Shown: in pieces, positions 35,586 through 45,324 of the stretch
Layout of the letters: the number at the start of each line of letters is the position of its first letter
How positions within the stretch are numbered: the first letter of the stretch is position 1
Assembly (NCBI GenBank): GCA_038120515.1
Contig: JAYOLW010000005.1
Location: 26,523-90,522, forward strand
Source of the DNA: JADHOX01 sp038120515
GTDB lineage: Bacteria > Pseudomonadota > Alphaproteobacteria > Rickettsiales > JABIRX01
Length of the DNA stretch: 64,000 nt
Direction: 5' to 3'
Notes under the pieces: generated by a model
Seen by the model: only the letters and a program-made list of their open reading frames with translations
Databases searched by the model: none
Told to the model about the DNA's origin: nothing
Translations under genes and position numbers: made by a program

Positions 35586-37511
35586 ATGACTGAAACTAGA
35601 AAATTTGGTGCCGAAATTGGCAAAGTCTTAAATTTAATGATCAATTCTCTTTATACTAACAAGGATATTTTCTTAAGAGAATTGTTATCAAATGCATCTG
35701 ATGCATGTGATAAACTAAGATATGGTATTATCTCTGATGACAAATTAAAATCACTTGGCGAGAATTACGAACTGTCAATTAACATTGATTTAAGTAAAGA
35801 AAAAAACCAAATTACGATTACAGATTTTGGAATTGGAATGAGCAAAGATGAGCTTATTAACAATCTTGGAACTATAGCCAAATCTGGTACTGAAGAGTTT
35901 CTAAAAAACTTCTCTGAAAACAACAAAAAAGATATTGAGCTTATTGGTCAATTTGGCGTGGGCTTTTATTCTGCTTTTGTAATTGCTGATAAAATTGAAG
36001 TTATTTCAAATAAAGCTGGAGAAGAAGGTTATAACAAATGGGAATCTGATGGCCAAGGTGAATTTACAATTAGTACAGTTGATGCCAAAGATGGTGTTCG
36101 AGGTACCAAAATTATTCTAAGCTTAAAACCTGAAGAAAATAAATATTTAGACAGATTTGCTATTAAAAACATTGTTAAAACTTATTCAGATCATATCCCT
36201 TTCCCAATTACGTTAACAAGTGATGAAGTTGACCCTATAGCTAAAGAAGGTGAAACACCGAAACCTAAAGATGCTGAAATTATTAACTCTTCAAAAGCTC
36301 TTTGGACTAAAAACAAATCCGATGTTTCAAAAGAAGAGTATAATGCATTTTACAAATCACTAGCCCATGCAATTGATGAACCACAATTAGTTATTCATAA
36401 TAAAAACGAAGGTGTGATTCAATATACAAATTTACTGTTTGTACCTTCAAAAAGACCATTTGATTTATTTCACCCTGATCGCAAAACTAGAGTTAAGCTT
36501 TATGTTAAAAAGATCTTTATTACTGAAGATAATGTAAACCTAATTCCTGCATATTTAAGATTTGTTCAAGGTGTTGTGGATTCAGAAGATCTGAATTTGA
36601 ACATTTCAAGAGAAACTCTTCAAAATAATGTCATCGTTGATAAAATTAGAAATGCATTAGTGAAGAAAATTCTTACTGAACTTTCAAAGCAAAAAGATAA
36701 GAAATTCGACGATTATGTAAATTTCTGGGAGAATTTTGGCGCTGTAATCAAAGAAGGATTATGCGAATTTTCTGGTGACAAAGATAAAATCTTTGATTTA
36801 TGTTTATTCAAAACTTCAAAATCTAACGGCAAATATATCTCTTTAAAACAATATATTGAGAATATGCCAGAAGGCCAAAAAGATATTTATTACCTAATTG
36901 GCTCTGATCTTGATTCACTTCAAAACAACCCGCAATTAGAAGCATTTGCTGATAAGAATGTGGAAGTGTTATTTTTAATGGATCCAGTGGATGATTTCTG
37001 GGCAACGACTTTCCCTCATTATAATGAAAAAGGTTTTAAATCACTTTCAAGAATTACAGATGATTTAGATAATATCGGTCAAAAAGATGAAAAAGCTGAA
37101 AAAGAAACTAAAGCTAAAAATGAAAAATTAGATGAGGAGTTAAAAGACCTTAAAAAATTTGCTAAAGAAACTTTAGCTGAATATATTGCTGATATCAGAC
37201 TTTCAAGCAAATTAACATCTTCACCAGTATGTCTTGCTATTGCAGAAGGAGCGATGGATATCAGAATTGAAAGAATGATGATCGAACAAGGTCAATTAAA
37301 AGAACCTTCAAAGAAATTATTAGAGTTAAATCCAAACCACAAGATTATTACCAACCTTAATAATTTGATTAAAGATGAGAAAAATAAAGCTGCTGCAGCT
37401 GATATTTTATTCACTCTATATGATCAAGCATGTATTATTGAAGGTGAAAATATTAAGAACCCTTCAAATCTTGCCAAACGTATTACCAGCCTACTTGAAC
37501 AAGTAAGTTAA
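35586..37511 (+). CDS. htpG: Molecular chaperone HtpG (Hsp90)
   Basis: A 641-residue Hsp90 from the ATG giving MTETRKFGAE; a TTG two codons earlier is rejected. The N-terminal ATPase motifs are present (LRELLSNASDACDKLR, TDFGIGMSKDELINNLG, GQFGVGFYSAFVIAD), then the middle domain (NLNISRETLQNN) and the C-terminal dimerisation part. It refolds stress-damaged proteins and client proteins in the cytoplasm. A heat-shock-type promoter precedes it and a strong terminator follows, so it is a single-gene unit. Confidence 0.95.
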   Translation: MTETRKFGAEIGKVLNLMINSLYTNKDIFLRELLSNASDACDKLRYGIISDDKLKSLGENYELSINIDLSKEKNQITITDFGIGMSKDELINNLGTIAKSGTEEFLKNFSENNKKDIELIGQFGVGFYSAFVIADKIEVISNKAGEEGYNKWESDGQGEFTISTVDAKDGVRGTKIILSLKPEENKYLDRFAIKNIVKTYSDHIPFPITLTSDEVDPIAKEGETPKPKDAEIINSSKALWTKNKSDVSKEEYNAFYKSLAHAIDEPQLVIHNKNEGVIQYTNLLFVPSKRPFDLFHPDRKTRVKLYVKKIFITEDNVNLIPAYLRFVQGVVDSEDLNLNISRETLQNNVIVDKIRNALVKKILTELSKQKDKKFDDYVNFWENFGAVIKEGLCEFSGDKDKIFDLCLFKTSKSNGKYISLKQYIENMPEGQKDIYYLIGSDLDSLQNNPQLEAFADKNVEVLFLMDPVDDFWATTFPHYNEKGFKSLSRITDDLDNIGQKDEKAEKETKAKNEKLDEELKDLKKFAKETLAEYIADIRLSSKLTSSPVCLAIAEGAMDIRIERMMIEQGQLKEPSKKLLELNPNHKIITNLNNLIKDEKNKAAAADILFTLYDQACIIEGENIKNPSNLAKRITSLLEQVS

Positions 37512-37522
37512 GTATTTTTTAA

Positions 37523-37552
37523 AGGGCGATCAAATTGATCGCCTTTTTTTTA
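37523..37552 (+). terminator. Rho-independent terminator after htpG
   Basis: GGCGATCAA (37526-37534) and TTGATCGCC (37536-37544) form a near-perfect stem followed by eight T. It starts 15 bp after the htpG stop. Confidence 0.9.
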
Positions 37553-37617
37553 ATAAGTTCTGCTATTACATTTTCAAAATAATTGATAAGTCGTAACATC
37601 AAAACCCCTTATGCCTT

Positions 37618-37932
37618 GTGTCTTTATATGCGTCTTCATCCTTATCGTCAAATGAGGAGCTTAGTGGCGCAGCTAAATTACCTGACCCACCTCATTCAGG
37701 CCAACAAACACAATCTGCTTCTGATGAGATCACAGATGAAATGCTAATGGCTGAACTAGAAGTTCTTGAAGCTGAATATCAAGGAAAAAAATATGATAAA
37801 ATAATTGATCAAAATGAGAAGAAAATCGCAGCATCTGAGCAGAAACTTGATAAATTAGAAGAGCAATTTGATAAAAAGTGGACTACGATTGTTTCCAATT
37901 CCAAAAATGGTCCCAGTGAGATTAGCAGGTAA
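37618..37932 (+). CDS. Hypothetical coiled-coil protein
   Basis: A 104-residue frame with GTG start. The N-terminus is Ser-rich (SLYASSSLSSNEE); residues about 40-95 are Glu/Lys-rich and strongly helical (EMLMAELEVLEAEYQ, EKKIAASEQKLDKLEEQFDK), with leucines spaced for a coiled coil. No signal peptide or known domain. It converges with the transglutaminase-like gene, whose stop is 1 bp away. Protein-like composition supports a real gene. Confidence 0.5.
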   Translation: MSLYASSSLSSNEELSGAAKLPDPPHSGQQTQSASDEITDEMLMAELEVLEAEYQGKKYDKIIDQNEKKIAASEQKLDKLEEQFDKKWTTIVSNSKNGPSEISR

Positions 37933-37933
37933 G

Positions 37934-38512
37934 TTAGATTATCTCTATATCTGGAATGTTATCCACAACCTCTTGATTAGTTTTTGAATTCTCTAAAATA
38001 TTAACTACTATTTCTAATGGTTTATCCCATAATTCAGGAAGGTCTATCTCGCCTAACTCTTTTACACTATAGGCAAGATCTTCTTTATCAATATTAAATG
38101 ATGATGACACTTGATCGTTATTACCTCTAGCATCAAGCCTAAACCAACCTATATTTTCTATATATACAGCATTTAATCCATGTAAACAAAAGCTACTTTC
38201 ATCGACTTTTAACCTTTGATAACATAATGCTGTTGGAATGTTATTAGCTCTTAATAGTGCTGCTAATAAATGGCTTTTAGCATAACAAAAACCAGTATGA
38301 TACTTCAACACATCAGAAGCTTTAACTGTAACATATTTAGAATAGTGGTCACAGCTATGTTTAATTTCATCTCTTACAAATTCAAAACAATTTTTTATTA
38401 CGTTATTTTGATCAACTGCATTTTTACTTAATTTCTTTGCTATTAATTGAATTGCTTCATCTTTACAATCTATGTATTTTGAAGAAGCAAGATATTTATC
38501 TTTATTAATCAT
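37934..38512 (-). CDS. Transglutaminase-like domain protein
   Basis: A 192-residue protein with the papain-like triad arranged as in the transglutaminase-like superfamily: cysteine in HTGFCYAKSHLLAALLR, histidine in FCLHGLNAVYIE and aspartate in GWFRLDARG. The preceding segment (NCFEFVRDEIKHSCDHYSK) is also usual for this family. Such bacterial proteins are peptidases or amidases, seldom true cross-linking enzymes. No signal peptide, so cytoplasmic. Located downstream of glnA beyond a terminator. Confidence 0.8.
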   Translation of the reverse strand: MINKDKYLASSKYIDCKDEAIQLIAKKLSKNAVDQNNVIKNCFEFVRDEIKHSCDHYSKYVTVKASDVLKYHTGFCYAKSHLLAALLRANNIPTALCYQRLKVDESSFCLHGLNAVYIENIGWFRLDARGNNDQVSSSFNIDKEDLAYSVKELGEIDLPELWDKPLEIVVNILENSKTNQEVVDNIPDIEII

Positions 38513-38527
38513 ATATATAAATTAAAT

Positions 38528-38556
38528 AAAAAAAGGCGCCCAATCTAAGACGCCTT
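38528..38556 (-). terminator. Rho-independent terminator after glnA
   Basis: Read on the minus strand, AAGGCG (38551-38556) pairs with CGCCTT (38533-38538) across a 12-base loop and is followed by a T run (A run at 38528-38534 on the plus strand). It lies 36 bp past the glnA stop and before the transglutaminase-like gene. Confidence 0.75.
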
Positions 38557-38591
38557 CAATATAGTGTAACAATTTATTACTAAATATTATT

Positions 38592-39668
38592 TTAACTTAC
38601 TTTTTTTTTAGACTCATTAGTAATTCCTAAACATACAGTATTAACTAATGCAGCTGCAACTTCGTATGGATCAGAGTTAGCACCAGGTCTTCTGTCTTCA
38701 AAATAACCATAACCTTTGATTTCAACAGGTTTTGGAATTCTAATTGAGCAACCTCTATCAGCTGAACCAGCAGAAAAGTCATTAATATTTGACGTTTCAT
38801 ACTCACCAGTAAGTCGTTCATGCAATAAGTGTCCATATACAGCAATATGCTCAGCATGGTTTTTTGAAAGAGCAACAGTTGCATCCTTAATTGCCTGCAT
38901 ACCATTTTTTGGATCACGAGTATATTTAGTTGAGAAATTAGTATGCATACCAGAACCATTCCAACTTCCTTTCATTGGCTTATTAGCAAGAGTTACTTCA
39001 ACATTATAATCTTCTGCTATTCTATATAACAACCATCTAGCAAGCCATGTATGATCAGCAACATTTAGAATGTCAGCTGATTCATCATCAAAACCTCTAT
39101 AACCAATTTGAAATTCCCATTGGCCAAGCATAACTTCAGCATTTATGCCGTAGATTAGAAGATCAGCTTCAATACATGCAGCATAATGCTCTTCAACAAT
39201 ATCTCTTCCAGAAACTTGTTCTGCACCAACACCACAATAATAAGGTCCTTGAGGAGCTGGAAAACCTTTCTCGGGCCAACCTAATGGTTTACCATTAGAG
39301 TAAAGGATATATTCTTGTTCAAAACCAGCCCATGCTTCATGCTCAGCACCACCATTTTCAAGAGCGTGACGCAATTTTGCTCTAGTATTAGAAGGATGAA
39401 CTGTACCATCTGGTAGTAATACTTCACATAAAACTAAATAACTACCTTCACCACGAATCGGGTCTTTAACAAAATTAACAGGCTTTAAAATACAATCTGA
39501 ATCATGACCCATCGCTTGATTAGTTGATGAACCATCAAAACTCCAATTATCGAAATTTTCTAAAGTGACTTCACCAGTGAAGTTTTTAGCAAAAACTTTT
39601 GATTTTGATCTAACTAATGGAACTGGATTAGTGCCATCAATCCAAATATATTCAGCGATATGTATCAT
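38592..39668 (-). CDS. glnA: Glutamine synthetase, type II (eukaryote-like)
   Basis: A 358-residue glutamine synthetase. Its short length and motifs are of type II: EYIWIDGTNPVPLVRSKSKV, NWSFDGSSTNQA, DCILKPVNF, WAGFEQEYILY, KGSWNGSGMHTNFS and RGCSIRIPKP. Type I enzymes of Proteobacteria are about 470 residues and carry an adenylylation tyrosine that is absent here. It joins ammonia to glutamate using ATP. Type II is known from rhizobia, actinomycetes and eukaryotes, so its presence as the only glutamine synthetase seen here is of interest. It has its own promoter and terminator. Confidence 0.93.
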   Translation of the reverse strand: MIHIAEYIWIDGTNPVPLVRSKSKVFAKNFTGEVTLENFDNWSFDGSSTNQAMGHDSDCILKPVNFVKDPIRGEGSYLVLCEVLLPDGTVHPSNTRAKLRHALENGGAEHEAWAGFEQEYILYSNGKPLGWPEKGFPAPQGPYYCGVGAEQVSGRDIVEEHYAACIEADLLIYGINAEVMLGQWEFQIGYRGFDDESADILNVADHTWLARWLLYRIAEDYNVEVTLANKPMKGSWNGSGMHTNFSTKYTRDPKNGMQAIKDATVALSKNHAEHIAVYGHLLHERLTGEYETSNINDFSAGSADRGCSIRIPKPVEIKGYGYFEDRRPGANSDPYEVAAALVNTVCLGITNESKKKVS

Positions 39669-39698
39669 GAGTGCCTCTTAGGGTTAAAAACTTGGAAT

Positions 39699-39726
39699 AT
39701 TATAACAACCAAATACTAAGACTCAA
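39699..39726 (-). promoter_or_regulatory. Sigma-70-type promoter of glnA
   Basis: On the minus strand TTGAGT (39721-39726), a 16-bp spacer and a perfect TATAAT (39699-39704), 31 bp before the glnA ATG. Confidence 0.55.
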
Positions 39727-39757
39727 CAAAAATTATCACATATAATAACGTCTCAGC

Positions 39758-41791
39758 CTAGTCTATAACAGTATCCTCGACATATGACTTGGTTAGAACT
39801 TGTGGTAGTATTTTTACATCACCTTCTTTAATAAATAAATATAAAGGCACACCAGATCGATTGTAATCATTCAGGAACTGCGTAATTTCAGAATTATAAT
39901 TTGTCCAATCTGCCTCAATATAATAAATCTCGTTATCATTAAAAAGCTTAACAATATCATTAGTTCCAAAACTAGTAATCTTGTTATATTTGCAAGTTAA
40001 ACACCAATCAGCTGTGACATTTACAAAAACTTTTTTATTTTGTTTTATAAGATTTTTGACATTCTCAATAGAAAATTCTTCCATATATTCATATCTAGTA
40101 GAATTTAAATCTGTAGATAATTTTGAAAAGTTATCATCTACAAGACCTAAAAATTTAATAATTATAACAATAGCAGCTATAAACATTACAAGTTTTAATA
40201 TTAAACTTCTAAATTGCTTAGTAAGCCAGATTAGCATTGTAATAGCGACCAGCGATACAAGAAATAAAAATAATAAATCAGCATCTGTTAAATTATGAAA
40301 TACCCAAAGCAGCCAAATTGCCGTAAAATAAAAAGGGAAAGCCAAAAATTGCTTAAAACTAACTAACCATTTTCCGGGCCTTGGAATTAATCTTAAAAAC
40401 ATTTTATTCATTGAAATCAAAATAACAGGCAAAGACAAACCTAATCCAAGCGCCAGGAAAATAATATAAATCATAAAATTACTTTGTGTAAACGCAAATC
40501 CAATTGCAGCAGCCATAAATGGTGCAGTACAAGGTGTTGCGACAATTGTCATCAAGGCACCAGAGAAGAAACTATTTGCCAATTCGCTTTGCGATTTAAA
40601 ATTAACATTTGAAAGATAAAAATTATCTAATGTAAAAATATCACTTAAGTTTAACGCAATTAGAAAAAATAATATAATTAAAAAACTTATAAAAAATGGT
40701 GATTGTAGATGGAAGCCCCAACCGATTGCAAGGCCAGCTTGTTTTAACAAAATTACAATAATTGCTAAAACAATAAATGATATTTCTATGCCAAAAAAGT
40801 AAAACCATGCAGATTTTTTAATCTCACCATGATCTTTCATACGAATGTTTGCGATATGTAAACACTTTAATGACAGTACAGGAAATACACATGGCATAAA
40901 ATTAAGGATTATTCCTCCTAAAATCGCATATAAAATTATAGAGAGTAGATTATTTGATGCCGTGTTATTTATTGGCAATTGCAGTATTAAATTTCTTTCA
41001 GCATTTAAATCATAATAATTATCACCTATTTTAAGTATACCGCTAATTTGATTAAAATCAGTTGAGTCATCAGCTTTTACAACTAAATATTTTAGATCTC
41101 GTATAACTTCTTGCTGGCTAGAATATTCAAGCAAATTTTCAGTTCTGGCAAAAAAGTAAATGTCATTACCAGAAATATCAAATTGCGACAAATCAAGAAT
41201 GAAGTTTCCATTAGCAATATTAAAATCTGTAGATTTTACAGGAGCAGCAAAACTATCAATGGCTTCTCGTAAATAATTTGCATATGCATAGTTTATTTGA
41301 GAGTGTTTAGTGACATCTATCTGGAAATTTAATTCTACAGTTTCTGGAATACAAACTCTATTACACACTAGATATGTTAAATCTAAATTAACATCTAATT
41401 TCTGAGGCTTAAGATCGTCTGCATATTTAAGCTCATATAATAAATAAAAAACATCTTCATAACCATAATTTACAAATTCTTGATATTTTATTATTTGAGG
41501 AACTTCAGATCTTTGCTCTCCAATTGTAACATTATCAGTTGCTGACGATAGGCTAATAGGAAAACCAGTATCCCCTGGATTTTCCCAATAACTATGCCAT
41601 CCTTCTGCTAAATCTACCTTAATTAATATTTGAGAAGTTTCTCCTGGTGCTATTTGATAAAACTCATGTTTTAAATCAATAGTAGCATGCTGTCCCTCAA
41701 AATTAAAATTCTTCGCCAGAACAAAATTAGGTAACAAACATAACAAAAAAATTAACAGATTTTTCAAAATTTTTTTGTTTTTATTCTGCAT
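39758..41791 (-). CDS. dsbD: Thiol:disulfide interchange protein DsbD/ScsB
   Basis: A 677-residue membrane protein. Order of parts: signal peptide (NLLIFLLCLLPNFVLA), an N-terminal periplasmic domain beginning GEGWHSYWENPGD-like (here AEGWHSYWENPGDTG) with a cysteine pair LVCNRVCIPE, a transmembrane domain with several helices from about residue 280 and the conserved cysteines in NFMPCVFPVLS and VATPCTAPFMAA, and a C-terminal thioredoxin domain with ADWCLTCKYN. It carries electrons from cytoplasmic thioredoxin to periplasmic thiol proteins. It starts inside the 3' end of panB (11-bp overlap), so it is translated in that operon. Confidence 0.9.
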   Translation of the reverse strand: MQNKNKKILKNLLIFLLCLLPNFVLAKNFNFEGQHATIDLKHEFYQIAPGETSQILIKVDLAEGWHSYWENPGDTGFPISLSSATDNVTIGEQRSEVPQIIKYQEFVNYGYEDVFYLLYELKYADDLKPQKLDVNLDLTYLVCNRVCIPETVELNFQIDVTKHSQINYAYANYLREAIDSFAAPVKSTDFNIANGNFILDLSQFDISGNDIYFFARTENLLEYSSQQEVIRDLKYLVVKADDSTDFNQISGILKIGDNYYDLNAERNLILQLPINNTASNNLLSIILYAILGGIILNFMPCVFPVLSLKCLHIANIRMKDHGEIKKSAWFYFFGIEISFIVLAIIVILLKQAGLAIGWGFHLQSPFFISFLIILFFLIALNLSDIFTLDNFYLSNVNFKSQSELANSFFSGALMTIVATPCTAPFMAAAIGFAFTQSNFMIYIIFLALGLGLSLPVILISMNKMFLRLIPRPGKWLVSFKQFLAFPFYFTAIWLLWVFHNLTDADLLFLFLVSLVAITMLIWLTKQFRSLILKLVMFIAAIVIIIKFLGLVDDNFSKLSTDLNSTRYEYMEEFSIENVKNLIKQNKKVFVNVTADWCLTCKYNKITSFGTNDIVKLFNDNEIYYIEADWTNYNSEITQFLNDYNRSGVPLYLFIKEGDVKILPQVLTKSYVEDTVID

Positions 41792-42587
41792 CAATTTTTC
41801 TAATATATAAGTTCGATAAAGAAGGAAACACCTTATTTTTTATTTCACAAGCAAAGTTTTGAAACGCTTCATTGTATAATTTATTAGCATCTAAATATGA
41901 TTTAGAAAATTTTGGCAATTTTAGCTCATATGACAGACCTATTATATCATCTGCAACTAATATTTGACCATCGCATTTATCTGACGCACCGATACCAATA
42001 AAAATTGCATCCTTATCCTTTATTAACTCATCTGCAAAATCTTTATATACGCATTCAATTACAATTAATTTGATATCAAGTTCAAGCAATAAGTTAAGAT
42101 CAGCCTTGATTTTTTGTTTTTGTGATTCAATTCTTCCTTGAACACGATAATCTTCCCCTTTGTCAATTTGCTGTGGTAATAAACCTATATGACCAACAAC
42201 AGGAATGTCATTATTTTTAAGATGATTTAGAACCTCCTTTATATCAACTCCACCCTCAAGCTTTACAGCATCAGCTCCTGTTTCGTTTAATAATCTTTTA
42301 GCATTTATAAGTGCCTCATCCTTGTTATTTTCATATGAGCCAAAAGGCATGTCAATTACTACATAATTTGCGTCAGATGCAGCATTTTTAACTGCTTTTC
42401 CATGATTTATCATCATATCCATAGTCACTGACTTAGTGTCTGTATGGCCATAAATAATCATTCCAACAGTATCACCAACTAACAAAATATCAGAATATTT
42501 TGATGCAATTTTTGCTATAGGGGCAGTATGGCACGATATAGCAACAATTTTTTCATTATCATGTTTCTTTTTAGAAAAGATTTTCAT
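41781..42587 (-). CDS. panB: 3-methyl-2-oxobutanoate hydroxymethyltransferase (PanB)
   Basis: A 268-residue TIM-barrel enzyme of pantothenate synthesis. LLVGDTVGMIIYGHTDT, YVVIDMPFGSYE, AVKLEGG and VVGHIGLLPQ are the diagnostic PanB segments. It makes ketopantoate from ketoisovalerate and methylene-tetrahydrofolate. No panC or panD is in the window. It lies between argF (6 bp upstream) and dsbD, in an argD-argF-panB-dsbD operon. Confidence 0.92.
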   Translation of the reverse strand: MKIFSKKKHDNEKIVAISCHTAPIAKIASKYSDILLVGDTVGMIIYGHTDTKSVTMDMMINHGKAVKNAASDANYVVIDMPFGSYENNKDEALINAKRLLNETGADAVKLEGGVDIKEVLNHLKNNDIPVVGHIGLLPQQIDKGEDYRVQGRIESQKQKIKADLNLLLELDIKLIVIECVYKDFADELIKDKDAIFIGIGASDKCDGQILVADDIIGLSYELKLPKFSKSYLDANKLYNEAFQNFACEIKNKVFPSLSNLYIRKIDAE

Positions 42588-42593
42588 TAATGA

Positions 42594-43496
42594 TTATTGA
42601 TTTAATAAATAACAAATTACAGCTTTCTGAACATGAAGACGATTTTCAGCTTCATCAAAAACAACGGATTTTGGCCCATCAATTACCGCAGCTTCAGCCT
42701 CTTCACCTCTATGAGCAGGTAAACAATGCATAAACAACACATCATCTTTTGCCATTGACATGAGTGATTCAGTAACCTGAAATGATGCTAAAGCTTCCAT
42801 TCGATCATTATAGTCCTTATCACCCATTGATACCCACGTATCAGTTGTAATTAGATCAGAATCTTTACATGCAAAGCATAAATCATCAGTTAAAATGATA
42901 TTTGCTTTGTGCTTAGCGGCTATTTCAAGTGCATTTTTATTGGCATGATATTTCTCAGGCACAGCAATAAATAAATTAAAATCAAATTTATGACTAGCTT
43001 CAATCCAGCTAGTACAAACATTATTGCCATCACCAATCCATGTCACTTTTTTTCCAGCTATTGAACCCCTATGCTCGTTATATGTCATTATGTCTGCTAG
43101 TATTTGACAAGGATGATTATAATCGGTAAGCCCGTTTATTACTGGTATTTGAGCATTATCTGCAAATTTTACTACGTCTTCATGTTTATTTGCGCGAATC
43201 ATAACTATATCAGCATATCGCGAGATAACCTTTGCTGTATCTTCGATTATTTCACCGCGACCTAATTGTGATTGATCACTACTTAGAAAAACACTATTAC
43301 CGCCTAATTGATTCATTCCTATTTCAAATGACAATCTTGTTCTTGTCGAATTCTTTTCGAATATCATCACCATTTGCTTGTTGCTAGCCAATGATTGATA
43401 TGGTTTTTTCTTGAGTTCGATTGCGTAATCTATGATTTTATTTAATTCTGCTTTTGAATAATCATCAAAACTGATAAAATTTCTTATTTTTGACAT
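42594..43496 (-). CDS. argF: Ornithine carbamoyltransferase
   Basis: A 300-residue transcarbamoylase from the ATG giving MSKIRNFISF; the upstream start would overlap argD. The carbamoyl-phosphate site FEKNSTRTRLSFE, the ornithine-side HPCQILADIMT and the C-terminal FMHCLPAHRGEE are present. It converts ornithine and carbamoyl phosphate to citrulline. It directly follows argD, an arrangement common in Alphaproteobacteria. Confidence 0.94.
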   Translation of the reverse strand: MSKIRNFISFDDYSKAELNKIIDYAIELKKKPYQSLASNKQMVMIFEKNSTRTRLSFEIGMNQLGGNSVFLSSDQSQLGRGEIIEDTAKVISRYADIVMIRANKHEDVVKFADNAQIPVINGLTDYNHPCQILADIMTYNEHRGSIAGKKVTWIGDGNNVCTSWIEASHKFDFNLFIAVPEKYHANKNALEIAAKHKANIILTDDLCFACKDSDLITTDTWVSMGDKDYNDRMEALASFQVTESLMSMAKDDVLFMHCLPAHRGEEAEAAVIDGPKSVVFDEAENRLHVQKAVICYLLNQ

Positions 43497-43497
43497 G

Positions 43498-44682
43498 TCA
43501 GACCTCAATTGCAAAGTTCTTTAAAGCTTTTCTAATACGGCTTAACCCTTTATTTATATCCGATTCATTGACCACCAATGGCGGAATAATACGTATAACG
43601 TCATTACTTGCTGGAATTGTAAGAACTAACTCTTTACGAATAAAATCAGCAAGTTTAACATAATCTCTTTTGATTTTAATACCAAGTAATAACCCCTCAC
43701 CTTTTACTTCAGTAATAATATTAGGAAATTCAGCTTTAAGATTTTCCAACCCTTGTTTAAGTATCTTGCCGTTTTTCAATACATTTTCTAAAAAACCAAC
43801 TTTCAGAACTTCATCAATAACAACATTACCAATATGCATAGCAAGAGGGTTTCCTCCGTAAGTACCACCATGACTACCAGGCATCATACAGCTACCATAA
43901 TGTTTATTAGTAATACATGCGCTAAGTGGATATCCACCACCTAAACCCTTTGCTGATGAGATAATATCTGGTTTTATATTCGACCATAAATAATGAAATA
44001 ACTTTCCTGTTCTACCAATACCACACTGAACTTCATCAAACATTAAGGCAATTTCACGTTTTTTGCAAAGTTCCGATAATGCTTCCAATAATGCATTTGA
44101 AAAAACATTAATTCCACCTTCACCTTGAATTGGCTCAAGCATTATAGCCGCAGTATTATCAGTAACATATGCCTCAATCGCATCAATATCATGTGATTCA
44201 GCAAATGGTATAACCTTAAAACCTGGTAGTAATGGCGCATAACCATCTTGATATTTAGGTGACCCTGAAGCTGATATCGCACCAATAGTCCGACCATGGA
44301 ATCCATATTCAAAGGTTAATATTTCTGTTTTACCAGTTTTGTTAACATGGTTGAACTTCCGCACAATTTTAATTGCAGTTTCAACAGCTTCAGCGCCTGA
44401 ATTACAAAAATACACAAAATCAAGACCTGTGTTATCCACAAGCTTTTGCGCTAGTGCCTCTTGGCCAGGAATTTTATAAAGATTTGACACGTGCCATGGC
44501 TTACTGGCATATTCTTGCATTGCAGCAGTTAATGATGGATGGTTATAACCTAGAGAATTAACTGCAATACCGCTACCGAAATCGATATAATCCTTACCAT
44601 CATCTGAATATAAATGAACACCCTCACCTTTTGAGAAGGCAATATCACATCTGTTGTAAACATTTAATAATGGACTAAGCAT
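43498..44682 (-). CDS. argD: Acetylornithine aminotransferase
   Basis: A 394-residue class III PLP aminotransferase. YNRCDIAFSKGEG near the N-terminus, GYNHPSLTAAM, GFHGRTIGAISASGSPKY, MFDEVQCGIGRTGKLFHY and the PLP lysine in SSAKGLGGGYPLSA are typical of ArgD. It makes acetylornithine from acetylglutamate semialdehyde. argF begins 1 bp beyond its stop. Only argD and argF of the arginine pathway are in the window. Confidence 0.92.
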   Translation of the reverse strand: MLSPLLNVYNRCDIAFSKGEGVHLYSDDGKDYIDFGSGIAVNSLGYNHPSLTAAMQEYASKPWHVSNLYKIPGQEALAQKLVDNTGLDFVYFCNSGAEAVETAIKIVRKFNHVNKTGKTEILTFEYGFHGRTIGAISASGSPKYQDGYAPLLPGFKVIPFAESHDIDAIEAYVTDNTAAIMLEPIQGEGGINVFSNALLEALSELCKKREIALMFDEVQCGIGRTGKLFHYLWSNIKPDIISSAKGLGGGYPLSACITNKHYGSCMMPGSHGGTYGGNPLAMHIGNVVIDEVLKVGFLENVLKNGKILKQGLENLKAEFPNIITEVKGEGLLLGIKIKRDYVKLADFIRKELVLTIPASNDVIRIIPPLVVNESDINKGLSRIRKALKNFAIEV

Positions 44683-44720
44683 ATTTTAATTAGACTTCCT
44701 TTAAGTTTTACTTAGAAAAA

Positions 44721-45200
44721 CTAGAATGGAATTTCATCATCAAATTCATCCTCAAAATTTTGTAAGTTATTCGATTTTGAATTTGCGTTACTATTTGAAG
44801 CAGATTTTTGCGGGGCATATTCTTGTCCACCTGACTGAGGTGAAGTCCCAGTATTATCTAACATAGTAAAGTTTGAGTTATAACCTTGAAGCACAACTTC
44901 CGTCGTGTATTTATCAACGCCGTTATTATCAACCCATTTTCTAGTTTGAAGAGCACCTTCTAAATATACTTTAGCGCCTTTTTTAAGATATTGCTTAGCT
45001 ATAGTTACCAAGGCTTGATTAAAAATAACAACTCTATGCCATTCTGTTTTATCTTTTCTTTCACCGGTATTTTTGTCCTTCCAGCTTTCAGTAGTTGCAA
45101 TAGAAAAATTAGCAATTTCTTTACCGTCTTGAGAAGTTCTTATTTCAGGGTCATTTCCTAAATTCCCAACCAAAATAACTTTATTTATTGAACCAGCCAT
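44721..45200 (-). CDS. ssb: Single-stranded DNA-binding protein
   Basis: A 159-residue SSB. OB-fold N-terminus (NKVILVGNLGNDPEIRTSQD, WHRVVIFNQ), a Ser/Asn/Gln-rich flexible linker, and the conserved acidic tip DEFDDEIPF that recruits partner proteins. AGGTG lies before the ATG. It is divergent from uvrA, as in many Proteobacteria, with 124 bp between; no LexA-type box was recognised there. Confidence 0.95.
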   Translation of the reverse strand: MAGSINKVILVGNLGNDPEIRTSQDGKEIANFSIATTESWKDKNTGERKDKTEWHRVVIFNQALVTIAKQYLKKGAKVYLEGALQTRKWVDNNGVDKYTTEVVLQGYNSNFTMLDNTGTSPQSGGQEYAPQKSASNSNANSKSNNLQNFEDEFDDEIPF

Positions 45201-45324
45201 CTTTTCACCTAAAAATATTTATTTATAAAAAACTTTAAACTTATGATTCTATAGACTATAAGTAGGCTGCAGCTTACATGAAGTTTGTCAGTATTCAAGT
45301 TAATAAATCGAAAAATATCGAGAT

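Noticed and set aside
37611..37655. Short ATG frame overlapping the start of the 104-residue coiled-coil gene
   Set aside because: It encodes only 14 residues and ends without further support.
45201..45324. LexA box between ssb and uvrA
   Set aside because: Neither CTG-N10-CAG of the gamma type nor GTTC-N7-GTTC of the alpha type was seen.
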